The notes: a model not told the origin generated them from the letters alone. DNA of 64,000 bases from Autumnicola tepida (GCF_031846485.1 NZ_JAVRHQ010000008.1:92214-156213), one strand, 5' to 3'. Shown: positions 26,541-36,179, counted from the stretch's first letter. A program made the numbers and translations.

Positions 26541-27718
26541 AAGACGACTTTCTTAGATACCAGGCGCAAACTACGCCGCACCCGCTTGCACTGGAAGTGC
26601 TTAAAGCAAAAGGATCCTATATATACACCACAGATGGCCGGAAGCACCTGGACTTTGTGGCAGGAGTCTCCGCCTGCTCCCTCGGGCACTGCCATCCAAA
26701 AGTGGTAAAAGCCGTTAAAGACCAGGCTGAAAGATATATGCATGTAATGGTGTACGGCGAATATGCGCAGGAGCCGGCAACAGAATTAAGCAGGCTTCTC
26801 GCCACTCACCTGCCGGGTAAACTTAGTAAAACCTATCTCACCAATTCGGGTACTGAAGCTATTGAAGGTTCTTTAAAACTTGCCAGGAGGGCGACCGGAA
26901 GATCTGAGATTATAGCCGCGAGAAACGCCTATCACGGAAACACAATGGGTTCGCTTAGCCTGATGAGCCTGGAAGAACGCATGGCCCCTTTCCGGCCCCT
27001 GCTGGGAGATATTTCTTTTCTGAATTTCAACAAAACTGAAGACCTGGAAAAAATTACGGAGCATACAGCGGCGGTTATTCTTGAAACTATTCAGGGTGGT
27101 GCCGGTTTTATTCTTCCGCAAAATAACTTTTTGAAAAAAGTAAAGCAGCGATGTTCAGAAGTTGGCGCCCTGCTGATTTTGGATGAAATCCAGCCCGGTT
27201 TCGGCAGGACCGGAAAACTCTTTGGATTTGAGAATTTTGATGTGGAACCAGACATTGTGGCATTGGGCAAAGGTATGGGTGGCGGAATGCCTATAGGCGC
27301 CTTTTCAGCATCAGAAGAACTTATGGACCTGCTCAGCGACAATCCAAAAATGGGACATATTACCACTTTTGGTGGAAATCCTGTAATTGCCGCAGCTGCA
27401 TTGGCCACTTTAAAAGAGATCACAGAGACCAGTCTTATGCCTGCAACCCTTCAGAAAGAAAAATTATTCCGGGAGCTCCTTGTACATCCTCTTATTGAGG
27501 AAATCAGGGGCATGGGCCTTATGCTGGCAGCCATTATGAAATCTGAAGAAGTCGCCAATGAAGTCATTCTTCAGTGCAAAGAAAAAGGGCTAATTCTCTT
27601 TTGGCTTCTAATTGAAAAAAGAGCCATTCGTATCACTCCGCCATTAACCATTTCAGAAGAAGAAATCCGGGAAGGATGTGGCATTATTATTGACGTTCTA
27701 AAAAGGTTAAATCCTTAG
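26537..27718 (+). CDS. Class III aminotransferase (acetylornithine/ornithine-type, PLP)
   Basis: A 393-residue PLP-dependent transaminase. The Schiff-base lysine is K245 in DIVALGKGMGGGMPIG; other family motifs are LTNSGTEAIEGSLKLARR, NAYHGNTMGSLS, ILETIQGGAGF and LLILDEIQPGFGRTG. Relatives include acetylornithine, ornithine and 4-aminobutyrate aminotransferases, and the true substrate is not clear; no arginine biosynthesis gene is adjacent. It overlaps the OstA-like gene by four bases (TTG start inside TTGA), which is conserved-looking coupling with an envelope gene. It might act on a precursor of the envelope or be simply a passenger in the operon. Confidence 0.92.
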   Translation: MKDDFLRYQAQTTPHPLALEVLKAKGSYIYTTDGRKHLDFVAGVSACSLGHCHPKVVKAVKDQAERYMHVMVYGEYAQEPATELSRLLATHLPGKLSKTYLTNSGTEAIEGSLKLARRATGRSEIIAARNAYHGNTMGSLSLMSLEERMAPFRPLLGDISFLNFNKTEDLEKITEHTAAVILETIQGGAGFILPQNNFLKKVKQRCSEVGALLILDEIQPGFGRTGKLFGFENFDVEPDIVALGKGMGGGMPIGAFSASEELMDLLSDNPKMGHITTFGGNPVIAAAALATLKEITETSLMPATLQKEKLFRELLVHPLIEEIRGMGLMLAAIMKSEEVANEVILQCKEKGLILFWLLIEKRAIRITPPLTISEEEIREGCGIIIDVLKRLNP

Positions 27719-27822
27719 CAAGCCCTGTTGATTAATTTGTTAACAACAATATCAAATTGCGCACGGAGAGCTGGTAATGATTTATAATTTTAATACTGTA
27801 GAAATCCCGTAATACCTTGTTT

Positions 27823-29220
27823 ATGCAATTAAGCCATAACGAAGAAAACAATTTCTCGCTTACCCGCTTCGAATCAATGTTAAGAACAAATGATGTCCTC
27901 TTCTTCGACTCTAACGAGTTTGAGAACATTATCCATTATTATTTGGAGAACGGTAAAATTGCATTAGCAAAAAAAGCCGTGAAACTTGGGCTGGCGCAAC
28001 ACCCTACCTCTACTAACCTCAAATTATTTAAAGTTGAGATTTTAGTGTTTGAAGATAAACTGGATCTGGCCGATGGCCTTCTGGACGAATTACAGGAACT
28101 GGAGGCTTCCAATGAAGAAATTTATATTCAGAAAGCGCAAATTCTCTCCAAGAGGGACGAGCACCAAAAAGCTATTGATGTTCTGGAAAAAGCCCTTGAA
28201 ATTACTTTAGATGATGCCGATGTGCATTCCCTTATAGGAATGGAATATCTTTTTCTGGAAGATTTTGAAAATGCCAAGTACAGCTTTATGAAATGCCTGG
28301 AGGCAGATGAAGAGGATTATTCGGCCTTGTATAATGTGATGTACTGCTTCGATTTTCTTGAACAAAAAGAAGAAGCCATCGCTTACCTAAACATGTACCT
28401 GAACAAAAATCCCTATTGCGAGGTAGCCTGGCACCAGGTAGGAAAGCAATATTTTGACCTTAAGGAATATAACAAGGCACTGGCAGCATTCGATTTTGCC
28501 ATTATAAGCGACGATTATTTTGTGGGGGCTTATCTTGAAAAAGGCAAAGTCCTGGAAAAGCTTGGTAAGTATAACGAGGCTATAGAAAATTACAAGATCA
28601 CCCTTAAACTTGATGACCCAACTTCTTTTGCGTATCTGCGCATTGGAAAATGTTACGAAAAACTGGGAGCAGATGACCTCGCGCTTAAAAATTACCGCAA
28701 GACCGTTCATGAAGACCCATTGCTGGATAAAGGATGGATAGCCATAACCGATTTTTACGTTAAAAAACTGAATTTTCAGAAGGCCCTTTACTATATAAAC
28801 AAGGCGATTAATATTGATGAGGAAAACGTGCTTTACTGGAAGCGATACGCTAAAATCAACAGTCGGCTTAATTTTTATGAAGAAGCAGAGCAGGGCTATA
28901 AAAAGAGTCTGGAATTAGGCAATTATGAGCTCGAAACATGGATAAGAAGGTGTGATATTTTAATTGGATTGGGAGAGTTTGAAACCGCCGTGCAAAATCT
29001 GCTGCAGGCTATGGAATTTTATCCTGAAACAGCCGAAATCGAGTACAGGCTTTCCGGATTATATTTCTGTTTAAATGAAGCAGACAAAGCTTATTATCAT
29101 CTTAAAAATGCCTTGAGAATAGACGCTGAATATTATATTATTATAGAAGAGCTTTTCCCGAAAATATTCAGAAGAAAGAGTGTGAAAGACCTCATTAATG
29201 CTTATGTAAAAACTTCATAA
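27823..29220 (+). CDS. Tetratricopeptide-repeat protein
   Basis: A 465-residue soluble protein made almost wholly of TPR units from about residue 60 on (for example HQKAIDVLEKALEI, EYNKALAAFDFAI, KYNEAIENYKITLKLDD, NFQKALYYINKAINID, FYEEAEQGYKKSLEL). The N-terminal region is polar. There is no signal peptide or transmembrane segment, so it should be a cytoplasmic scaffold. ATG at 27823 is preferred over the TTG six bases upstream. It lies about 100 bases after the aminotransferase gene and 259 bases before the DUF368 pair; its partner is unknown. Confidence 0.9.
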   Translation: MQLSHNEENNFSLTRFESMLRTNDVLFFDSNEFENIIHYYLENGKIALAKKAVKLGLAQHPTSTNLKLFKVEILVFEDKLDLADGLLDELQELEASNEEIYIQKAQILSKRDEHQKAIDVLEKALEITLDDADVHSLIGMEYLFLEDFENAKYSFMKCLEADEEDYSALYNVMYCFDFLEQKEEAIAYLNMYLNKNPYCEVAWHQVGKQYFDLKEYNKALAAFDFAIISDDYFVGAYLEKGKVLEKLGKYNEAIENYKITLKLDDPTSFAYLRIGKCYEKLGADDLALKNYRKTVHEDPLLDKGWIAITDFYVKKLNFQKALYYINKAINIDEENVLYWKRYAKINSRLNFYEEAEQGYKKSLELGNYELETWIRRCDILIGLGEFETAVQNLLQAMEFYPETAEIEYRLSGLYFCLNEADKAYYHLKNALRIDAEYYIIIEELFPKIFRRKSVKDLINAYVKTS

Positions 29221-29450
29221 AAATGCAGCCTGGAATCTATTTTGAATTTTAATCTTGGAATAATAATTTACAATTAAGGATTTAAGCCTTTTTTGCACAA
29301 AACTTTTCTAAATTCAAATTTAACACTGCACCTTCTAATACTCCTGCAGGTCTGGATCAATATGAACAATTAGCATTATTTCCCTTGTAGTTTTCTGCTA
29401 TAATGTCCATTTAAGCCTAAACTTTAAACTTTTTTAACCTTTAACTTTTT

Positions 29451-29458
29451 TACCTTTG
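29451..29458 (+). promoter_or_regulatory. Putative -7 element (TACCTTTG) of the DUF368 genes
   Basis: Exact TAnnTTTG match 21 bases upstream of the DUF368 ATG, in the 259-base gap after the TPR gene. No clear -33 TTG. The rest of that gap is AT-rich with no repeat or ORF. Confidence 0.5.
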
Positions 29459-29479
29459 GCTGAATTTTAAATTAAGGGC

Positions 29480-30406
29480 ATGCAGCGAAGCTTCAGAGAT
29501 TATTTTACCATCACTTTAAAAGGAATTGCCATGGGGGCTGCAGATGTGGTTCCCGGAGTTTCCGGAGGCACCATAGCTTTTATCTCCGGCATTTATGAAG
29601 AACTTATCGCTACTATTGGAGGTGTAAACCTGTCGCTGCTGAAGGTGTGGAGGACCGAGGGTTTTTCGAGCATGTGGAAGCAGCTTAACGGATCTTTCCT
29701 GGTCGCCCTGCTTTCCGGAATCCTTATTAGTGTATTTACCCTAATGCGCCTTACGAATTACCTGCTGGAAACCCATCCGGTGTTAATCTGGTCTTTCTTT
29801 TTTGGATTAGTACTCTCCAGCATTTGGTTTGTTGGTAAACAAATCCCAAAGTGGAATTTTAAAGTCGTCATTGCATTGCTTATAGGAGCCGGAGTCGCTT
29901 TTTACATTGTCTCTCTTCCGCCAATGGGTGGGAATTCAAGTTCACTATTCCTGTTTTTCGCGGGAGCTGTGGCAGTTTGTGCCATGATTTTGCCGGGAAT
30001 TTCCGGAGCTTTTATCCTCCTGCTTTTAGGCGCCTACAAGACTGTGACAGAAGCAGCTCATGCTTTTGACATCAAAACTTTAGCCATTGTTGCCGTAGGC
30101 GCTGTTTTTGGATTATTGTCTTTCTCCAAACTTTTAAAATGGCTTTTCAATAATTATAGTACAATTACCCTGGCAGTACTAACTGGTTTTATTGCCGGGT
30201 CCCTAAATAAAATATGGCCCTGGAAAAAGGTGCTGGAAACGGCAACTTTTGGCGATAAGGAAATGGTGGTAAGGGAAAGTTCGGTTTTACCCTGGAATTT
30301 CCCGGGAGACCCGCAAATGCTTTTCGCTGTTGCGCTTATGGTTGCCGGTTTTGTTTTGATAATCGCCCTGGAACATTTTGCCACTCAAAAACCTTTAAGC
30401 GAATAA
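29480..30406 (+). CDS. DUF368 membrane protein (polyprenyl-phosphate transporter family), copy 1
   Basis: A 308-residue multi-pass inner-membrane protein. DUF368 proteins such as PopT have been shown to recycle undecaprenyl phosphate across the membrane, returning the lipid carrier used for peptidoglycan and O-antigen. The family's two inverted motifs are visible: GAADVVPGVSGGTIAF at about 19-34 and ILPGISGAFILLLLG in the second half. About eight or nine hydrophobic segments are predicted by eye. Its stop overlaps the start of a second DUF368 gene (TAATG), so the two are coupled. The TACCTTTG at 29451 probably drives them. Confidence 0.92.
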   Translation: MQRSFRDYFTITLKGIAMGAADVVPGVSGGTIAFISGIYEELIATIGGVNLSLLKVWRTEGFSSMWKQLNGSFLVALLSGILISVFTLMRLTNYLLETHPVLIWSFFFGLVLSSIWFVGKQIPKWNFKVVIALLIGAGVAFYIVSLPPMGGNSSSLFLFFAGAVAVCAMILPGISGAFILLLLGAYKTVTEAAHAFDIKTLAIVAVGAVFGLLSFSKLLKWLFNNYSTITLAVLTGFIAGSLNKIWPWKKVLETATFGDKEMVVRESSVLPWNFPGDPQMLFAVALMVAGFVLIIALEHFATQKPLSE

Positions 30407-31416
30407 TGCAGCAAACCAGGACCTTCACCGATAAATTTTTTTTGGTGCTCAAAGGCCTTGCCATGGGAGCAGCAAATAAAGTGCCCGGTGTTTCCGGCGG
30501 AGTGGTCGCTTTTGTTGCCGGTTTTTACGAGGAATTTATCTATTCCCTTCAAAAAGTAAATTTAAAAGCCTTTAAACTGCTTATTGGCGGAAGGTTTCGA
30601 AGCCTTTACCAATATATAAATGGTAAGTTCCTGGGGCTGCTAATCCTGGGAATGCTTATAAGTTACTTTAGCGTATCCAAACTATTGGATTACCTCATTG
30701 TTCATTTTGAATTGTACGTTTGGGCTTCCTTCTTCGGAATGATTATCGGCTCCATTTATTACATCAGCAAAGATTTTGAAGAATGGAGCAAAAGAAGCCT
30801 TGTTTTTTTGATTATTGGCATTACCCTTGGCGCGGCTATCAGTTTTCTTGAACCGGCAAAAGAAAATGACAATTTATGGTTCGTGTTTTTCTGCGGGATA
30901 ATAAGCGTCTCGGGAATGACGCTTCCGGGATTTTCGGGCTCCTTTATTTTAATTCTGATGGGCAATTATGTACTGCTTCTGGTAGATTCTGTAAATGCCC
31001 TTTATGATACTATTGCCGATGTTTTGAGCCTGGACTTTTCTTTTCCCGATGAACGCCTGCGTCTTCTAAAGGTGCTCGTGGTATTCACACTGGGATCGTT
31101 GGCAGGGCTGGTTTCTCTCTCCCACCTTTTGGGTTATGTTTTAAAGCATTATAAAAAGGATACTTTTGCTGTAATAATAGGCTTTATTACCGGTTCCCTT
31201 GGAGTGGTATGGCCCTGGAAGGAAAAAATTTTTAAACGTGGCCCCCTGGGGAATGTACTGTTAGACAGCCGTGGTGATAAGATTATTGATAATTACGACC
31301 GCTATTTTCCTGATTTTGGCAATACTGAAACCTGGATCGCAATCCTCTTTATTTTAACCGGAATCGCTATTGTACTTGCACTGGCATGGTATGAAAAGAA
31401 CAATTCAAAAATATGA
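30406..31416 (+). CDS. DUF368 membrane protein (polyprenyl-phosphate transporter family), copy 2
   Basis: A 336-residue paralogue of the preceding protein, aligning along its length (LKGLAMGAANKVPGVSGG against LKGIAMGAADVVPGVSGG; LPGFSGSFILILMG against LPGISGAFILLLLG). An extra charged loop (GNVLLDSRGDKIIDNYDRYF) lies before the last helix. The overlap with copy 1 and the four-base ATGA overlap with aroE make the three genes one coupled unit. Tandem copies could provide different lipid substrates, opposite direction, or a heterodimer; none of these is shown by sequence. Confidence 0.92.
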   Translation: MQQTRTFTDKFFLVLKGLAMGAANKVPGVSGGVVAFVAGFYEEFIYSLQKVNLKAFKLLIGGRFRSLYQYINGKFLGLLILGMLISYFSVSKLLDYLIVHFELYVWASFFGMIIGSIYYISKDFEEWSKRSLVFLIIGITLGAAISFLEPAKENDNLWFVFFCGIISVSGMTLPGFSGSFILILMGNYVLLLVDSVNALYDTIADVLSLDFSFPDERLRLLKVLVVFTLGSLAGLVSLSHLLGYVLKHYKKDTFAVIIGFITGSLGVVWPWKEKIFKRGPLGNVLLDSRGDKIIDNYDRYFPDFGNTETWIAILFILTGIAIVLALAWYEKNNSKI

Positions 31417-32144
31417 AAGTATACGGGCTCCTTGGCAGAAATATTGACTACTCTTTTTCCAGAAGTTATTTTTCTGAAAAATTTCAGAAGGAAAATATCA
31501 ATGCTGAATACCGCAATTTTGATATTGCCGAAATTGGCAAATTTCCTGATGTACTGAAGCAAAATAAACATTTGAAAGGCATGAATGTCACCATTCCCTA
31601 CAAACAGGCGGTGATAAAATATCTGGATGGATTAGATGAAAATGCGGAAGAAATTGGCGCAGTGAATACTATTAAAATCGAAAGCAACGGAAAACTTACC
31701 GGCCACAATACAGATTTTTATGGCTTTAGCGAATCTCTGAAGCCTTTACTTAGAGCACATCATTCTCACGCGCTTATTCTTGGCACAGGCGGCGCCTCCA
31801 AAGCAGTAGCTTTTGCTTTAAAAAATCTCGGGATAACATTCCGCTACGTTTCACGAACTCCGGAAAAGGGACAGTTAATTTACGCTGATCTTTCCGAAGA
31901 AATTTTCAGGAAATATAGCATTGTGGTGAACAGCACTCCGCTGGGAACTTTTCCTAGTACTGAAGAGTGTCCCGATCTTCCCTATGAGAATTTCACAGAA
32001 AAACACCTGGCTTACGACCTGATTTACAATCCTTCTACCACAAAATTTATGGAACTGGCAGCCAAAAATGGAGCAAAGACTATAAACGGCTCAAAAATGC
32101 TTCGGCTACAGGCTGAAAAGGCATGGGAAATATGGAATTCCTGA
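31413..32144 (+). CDS. aroE: Shikimate dehydrogenase
   Basis: AroE reduces 3-dehydroshikimate with NADPH in the aromatic amino acid pathway. The 243-residue protein, slightly shorter than the usual 270, retains the shikimate-binding SFSRSYF (14-20), the catalytic lysine K64 in NVTIPYKQ, N85 and D101, and the nucleotide-binding LGTGGASKAV. The C-terminal end has NGSKMLRLQAEKAWEIW. It overlaps the DUF368 gene by four bases (ATGA). No other aro gene is nearby. Confidence 0.94.
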   Translation: MKVYGLLGRNIDYSFSRSYFSEKFQKENINAEYRNFDIAEIGKFPDVLKQNKHLKGMNVTIPYKQAVIKYLDGLDENAEEIGAVNTIKIESNGKLTGHNTDFYGFSESLKPLLRAHHSHALILGTGGASKAVAFALKNLGITFRYVSRTPEKGQLIYADLSEEIFRKYSIVVNSTPLGTFPSTEECPDLPYENFTEKHLAYDLIYNPSTTKFMELAAKNGAKTINGSKMLRLQAEKAWEIWNS

Positions 32145-32255
32145 GAGTAATTTTTTTAACATATCCTTACAAATAAACCCAATCTCTTGCCCAATTTTAG
32201 GGGAGTTGTTATCTTTCAGGCATAATAATTATCACGAACGCTAACATTGAAAGAT

Positions 32256-34688
32256 ATGTCTCAAGAAGAAAAGGATAAGGAACAAAAGGAATTTTCAGGT
32301 AACCCATCGAACACTCCTGAAAACACTTCAGATTCCGCAGGAAAAGATACTAAGGAAGGTACAGCCGCTAAGGCTTCAGGGCCTGTTGGTGAACCATCTT
32401 CTGAGGCTGCAAAAGATTCAGATAAAAAAGCTGAAAACCTGGAAGAAACGCTTAATCCGGCCAAACCCGATGCTATTGAGGCCGACCCTGCTTCAGAAGA
32501 AGAAAAAAGGGCGGCTGCAGAGAAAGTTTCAGCTTCCGCAGAAGAAGAAGTCCAGGAAAATGATACCGCTGCTGCCGTAGTGAAGGAGAATGAGAAACAG
32601 CAACTGCCAAGGGAGAACAATGAAGACAAATTCTCTGAAGGTGTTCATTATGAGAATGTGGAAAAGAAAACTTCAGCAGAAGACACTTCAGCAAAATCGG
32701 CAGAGAATGCCGGAGAGACGGAAGAAAAGCCTCATCCCGACAATGACACTGCCGGTGCTTTTGTTCAGGAGAATAAAAAACAAGAAGACATTTCTGCAAA
32801 CAGCCGCTCCCGGGAGAAAGACGAAGACAGTAATGATGACGATGATGTGGACCATGTGGGTGGCGCCATACTTGATGAAAACAGGAAATCTTCAAAAACT
32901 CACCAGGAGGATGTAGACGAGGCGGTTGCCGAAGAAAGCGAAGACGAATGCGCCGGTGAGCGCCACGATATTGAAAAAAAGGACTACCATTCCATGAGCA
33001 AGGAGCAACTCGCCAATGAGCTTGAATCTTTGCTGAAAAAGGAAAAAGTACAGGCCATAAAAGAACACGTTATCGAGATCCGCACCGAATTTAATGCCAA
33101 ATTCGATGAGGAGCTGGAAGAGAAGAAGGAAGATTTTCTGGCTGACGGGGGAAATATTATAGACTTCCACTACTCTACTCCTTTAAGCAAACGCTTTAAC
33201 GATCTTTATTTTGATTACAAGGAAAAGCGAAACCGCTATTATAAGCAGTTAAAGCAGGATCTTAATCAAAACCTGAATAAGCGCCTGGAGATTATTGAAG
33301 AATTAAAAGGACTTATTGATGTTGAAGAAAACATCAATACCACGTACAAACATTTTAAAGATTTGCAGGATCGCTGGAAAACGGCCGGCGCCATTCCGCG
33401 GGATAAATACAACACGGTCTGGAACACCTATCACCACCACGTAGAGAATTTTTATGATTTCCTGCACCTTAACAGGGAATTCCGCGATCTGGATTTTAAG
33501 CACAACCTCGAGCAGAAATTAAAAGTTATAGACCGCGCCGAGGAACTGGCAGAAGAACAAGACATTAACCGCGCCTTCCGGGAGTTGCAAATGCTTCATA
33601 AAATGTGGAAGGAAGAACTTGGGCCGGTGGGCAAGGAATACCGGGAAGACATCTGGAGCCGGTTTAGTGATGCCACAAAGAAGATCCACGATAAACGCCA
33701 GGAGTATTTTAACCAGCTTGATGCGCAGTATGAAAAAAACTGGGAAACCAAGCAGGAAATTATTTCCAAAATAAGGGGAATTGCCGAACAGGATCTTGAC
33801 AGCCACAATAAATGGCAACAAAAAATTAAAGAAATTGAAGCTTTAAGGGAGCAGTTTTTTAAAGCCGGAAAGGTGCCGCGCTCCAAAAATGAAGAGACCT
33901 GGAGTGAGTTTAAACAGACGGTTAGAAAGTTTAACCGTAAAAAGAATTCCTTTTACAAGGAACTGAAAAAGCAGCAGTACGATAACCTGGAAAAGAAGAA
34001 GGAGCTCATTAAAATCGCGGAAGACAATAAGGAAAGTGACGATTTTAAGACCGTAACCCCGTTAATGAAAAAAATCCAGGCAGACTGGAAAAAGATCGGG
34101 CATGTTCCCCGAAAGGACAGCGATAAGGTTTGGAAGCAGTTTAAAGCTGCCTGTAATCATTATTTTGACAGGCTGCACGCCAGCAGAAACGAAGAAAACA
34201 AAGAAGAATCTGAAGCTTTTGAACAGAAAAAAGAAATTTTGGATAAACTAAAGGCTTTGGAACTGAGTGGCAATAAAGAAGAAGATCTGGCGAAAATAAA
34301 AGAGCAGATTGCTGCCTGGAAGAAGTTGGGAAGAGTACCTTATAACAAGCGGTTTATAGAAGGCAAGTTTAATAAAATACTGGACCAGTTATTTGGCAAA
34401 CTGGATGTGAACCACTCCAGGGCCGAGATGATGAAGTATGAAAACAAGCTGCAAAGCCTTAATGATGCCGATGATGAAAAGCAGATCAGGAATGAACATT
34501 ATTTCCTCACCAAAAAAATTGAAGAAACAAAAGCTGAAATCCGCCAGCTGGAAAATAACCTCCAGTTTTTCTCCAATGTAGACGACAATAATCCACTCGT
34601 GCAGGAAGTTCATAAAAACATTAACGACCATAAAGCACAGTTGGAAGTCTGGAAAAAGAAATTAAAAAAGGTAAAAAACCTGTATTAA
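32256..34688 (+). CDS. DUF349 repeat protein with long acidic N-terminus
   Basis: A protein of about 810 residues. The first 250 residues are low-complexity, rich in E, K, D, S and A, and likely disordered. The rest carries five DUF349 helical repeats recognised by a conserved W or F...GxIPR-type turn (KTAGAIPRDKYN, EELGPVGKEYRE, FKAGKVPRSKNE, KKIGHVPRKDSD, KKLGRVPYNKRF), ending in a coiled-coil. DUF349 function is not settled; it is widespread in Bacteroidota and Actinobacteria. The ATG at 32256 is chosen over the TTG nine bases upstream. It is followed after 10 bases by a methyltransferase. Confidence 0.9.
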   Translation: MSQEEKDKEQKEFSGNPSNTPENTSDSAGKDTKEGTAAKASGPVGEPSSEAAKDSDKKAENLEETLNPAKPDAIEADPASEEEKRAAAEKVSASAEEEVQENDTAAAVVKENEKQQLPRENNEDKFSEGVHYENVEKKTSAEDTSAKSAENAGETEEKPHPDNDTAGAFVQENKKQEDISANSRSREKDEDSNDDDDVDHVGGAILDENRKSSKTHQEDVDEAVAEESEDECAGERHDIEKKDYHSMSKEQLANELESLLKKEKVQAIKEHVIEIRTEFNAKFDEELEEKKEDFLADGGNIIDFHYSTPLSKRFNDLYFDYKEKRNRYYKQLKQDLNQNLNKRLEIIEELKGLIDVEENINTTYKHFKDLQDRWKTAGAIPRDKYNTVWNTYHHHVENFYDFLHLNREFRDLDFKHNLEQKLKVIDRAEELAEEQDINRAFRELQMLHKMWKEELGPVGKEYREDIWSRFSDATKKIHDKRQEYFNQLDAQYEKNWETKQEIISKIRGIAEQDLDSHNKWQQKIKEIEALREQFFKAGKVPRSKNEETWSEFKQTVRKFNRKKNSFYKELKKQQYDNLEKKKELIKIAEDNKESDDFKTVTPLMKKIQADWKKIGHVPRKDSDKVWKQFKAACNHYFDRLHASRNEENKEESEAFEQKKEILDKLKALELSGNKEEDLAKIKEQIAAWKKLGRVPYNKRFIEGKFNKILDQLFGKLDVNHSRAEMMKYENKLQSLNDADDEKQIRNEHYFLTKKIEETKAEIRQLENNLQFFSNVDDNNPLVQEVHKNINDHKAQLEVWKKKLKKVKNLY

Positions 34689-34698
34689 AAATTGTTAG

Positions 34699-35325
34699 AT
34701 GCTTTGCAGTTTATGCAATGGGAGAACCAGGCCTTTCCACAAGTGGAAGGAAATAGAATACGCCCGCTGTAAAAACTGCAAAGCTGTTTTACTTCTCCCC
34801 CAATGTTACCTTCCTGCTGAAGACGAAAAAAACCGCTATCTCAGGCACAATAACGATGTTGCCGATCTGCATTACATCAGGTTTACCGCACCCATAACCA
34901 ATGCTATCCTAGAAGATTTTCCCAAAGAAGCCAGCGGCCTTGATTACGGCTGCGGAACAGGGCCGGTTATTGCAAACCAGTTGCAAAGCAAAGAATATAA
35001 TGTCGCCCTGTATGATTATTTCTTTAAGAATGACAAAAATCTACTGAAGCAGCAGTATGACTTTATTATTTGCTCTGAAGTTATGGAGCATTTTCATTAT
35101 CCCGCGGCAGAATTCAGGGAACTGGCTGCCATGTTAAATCCCGGCGGAAAATTGTATTGTAAAACTTCCCTTTATTCTGAAGCTATAGATTTTGAAAACT
35201 GGTATTATAAAAATGATAATACCCACGTAATTTTTTATACCGAAGAAAGCCTGCAATGGATCAGGGAAAATATGGGTTTTGCTTCATTAAGAATTTCTGA
35301 AGACCTGATTGTTTTTAGAAAATAG
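34699..35325 (+). CDS. SAM-dependent methyltransferase with zinc-ribbon N-terminus
   Basis: A 208-residue protein with two CxxC pairs near the start (C3-C6, C24-C27), as in a zinc ribbon, then a class I methyltransferase domain with motif I LDYGCGTGPV (81-90) and ICSEVMEHFHYP. Relatives are annotated class I SAM-dependent methyltransferase; the substrate is unknown. The first two residues precede C3 directly, so the ATG at 34699 is almost forced. It is 10 bases after the DUF349 gene, implying cotranscription. Confidence 0.88.
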   Translation: MLCSLCNGRTRPFHKWKEIEYARCKNCKAVLLLPQCYLPAEDEKNRYLRHNNDVADLHYIRFTAPITNAILEDFPKEASGLDYGCGTGPVIANQLQSKEYNVALYDYFFKNDKNLLKQQYDFIICSEVMEHFHYPAAEFRELAAMLNPGGKLYCKTSLYSEAIDFENWYYKNDNTHVIFYTEESLQWIRENMGFASLRISEDLIVFRK

Positions 35326-35405
35326 TGATTTAACAGTTGTCGCTTTACAGGTTATGGCTTAAATTTCGGCTCCAAATCAAACTACAATCAGTGATACTCC
35401 AAACC

Positions 35406-36179
35406 TTAAACCTTTTTCGCTTCATTCCAGAACACGTCCATTTCTGCCAGCGTCATATCTTTTAAGGCCTTGTTTTTCTCTTTGGCTTTTTCTTCAAGAT
35501 ACTGAAAGCGTTTTATAAATTTCTTGTTCGTTCTTTCCAGCGCATTTTCAGGGTTTACCTTTAGAAAACGGGCATAATTAATCATCGAGAACAAAACATC
35601 CCCAAATTCGGCTTCTATTTCATCCCTGTTATTGGCGTTTACCTCATGCTGCAATTCTCCAAGCTCCTCCTGCAGTTTTTCAAAAACCTGCTGCGGCTCT
35701 TCCCAGTCAAATCCCACACCTGCCACCTTATCCTGGATCCTGTTGGCTTTTACCATTGCCGGTAAGGAGCGGGGAACACCTTCCAAAACACTCTTTTTCC
35801 CCTCTTTCAGCTTTAAATTTTCCCAGTTTTTCTTAACATCTTCTTCATTGGCAACTTTCACATCGCCATAGATATGCGGATGCCGGGAAATTAATTTTTC
35901 ACAGATAGAATTCGCCACATCGGCAATATCAAAATCATTGGTTTCACTACCTATTTTAGCGTAAAACACAAGATGCAGCAATACATCGCCCAACTCTTTT
36001 TTCACTTCTTCCATATCCTTATCCAGGATAGCATCCCCAAGTTCGTAAGTTTCCTCTATGGTTAGATGGCGCAGGGATTCCATGGTTTGTTTACGGTCCC
36101 AGGGACACTGCTCCCTTAACTCCTCCATTATGGTTAAAAGTCGGTCAAATGCTTTCAGCTGTTCTTCTCTTGAATTCAT
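35406..36179 (-). CDS. mazG: Nucleoside triphosphate pyrophosphohydrolase MazG
   Basis: MazG hydrolyses non-canonical and excess nucleoside triphosphates to monophosphates, helping nucleotide-pool cleaning and (p)ppGpp-linked stress control. The 257-residue protein has two tandem MazG domains: E43xxE46...E62xxD65 in the first, and EKLQEELGELQHE with EAEFGDVLFS in the second. The upstream region is unusual: a 7-bp perfect inverted repeat GCTAAAT-CTT-ATTTAGC (36180-36196) lies right before the ATG, with a TATTTTTA octamer at 36198-36205 on the same strand that may be a -7 element. Confidence 0.95.
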   Translation of the reverse strand: MNSREEQLKAFDRLLTIMEELREQCPWDRKQTMESLRHLTIEETYELGDAILDKDMEEVKKELGDVLLHLVFYAKIGSETNDFDIADVANSICEKLISRHPHIYGDVKVANEEDVKKNWENLKLKEGKKSVLEGVPRSLPAMVKANRIQDKVAGVGFDWEEPQQVFEKLQEELGELQHEVNANNRDEIEAEFGDVLFSMINYARFLKVNPENALERTNKKFIKRFQYLEEKAKEKNKALKDMTLAEMDVFWNEAKKV

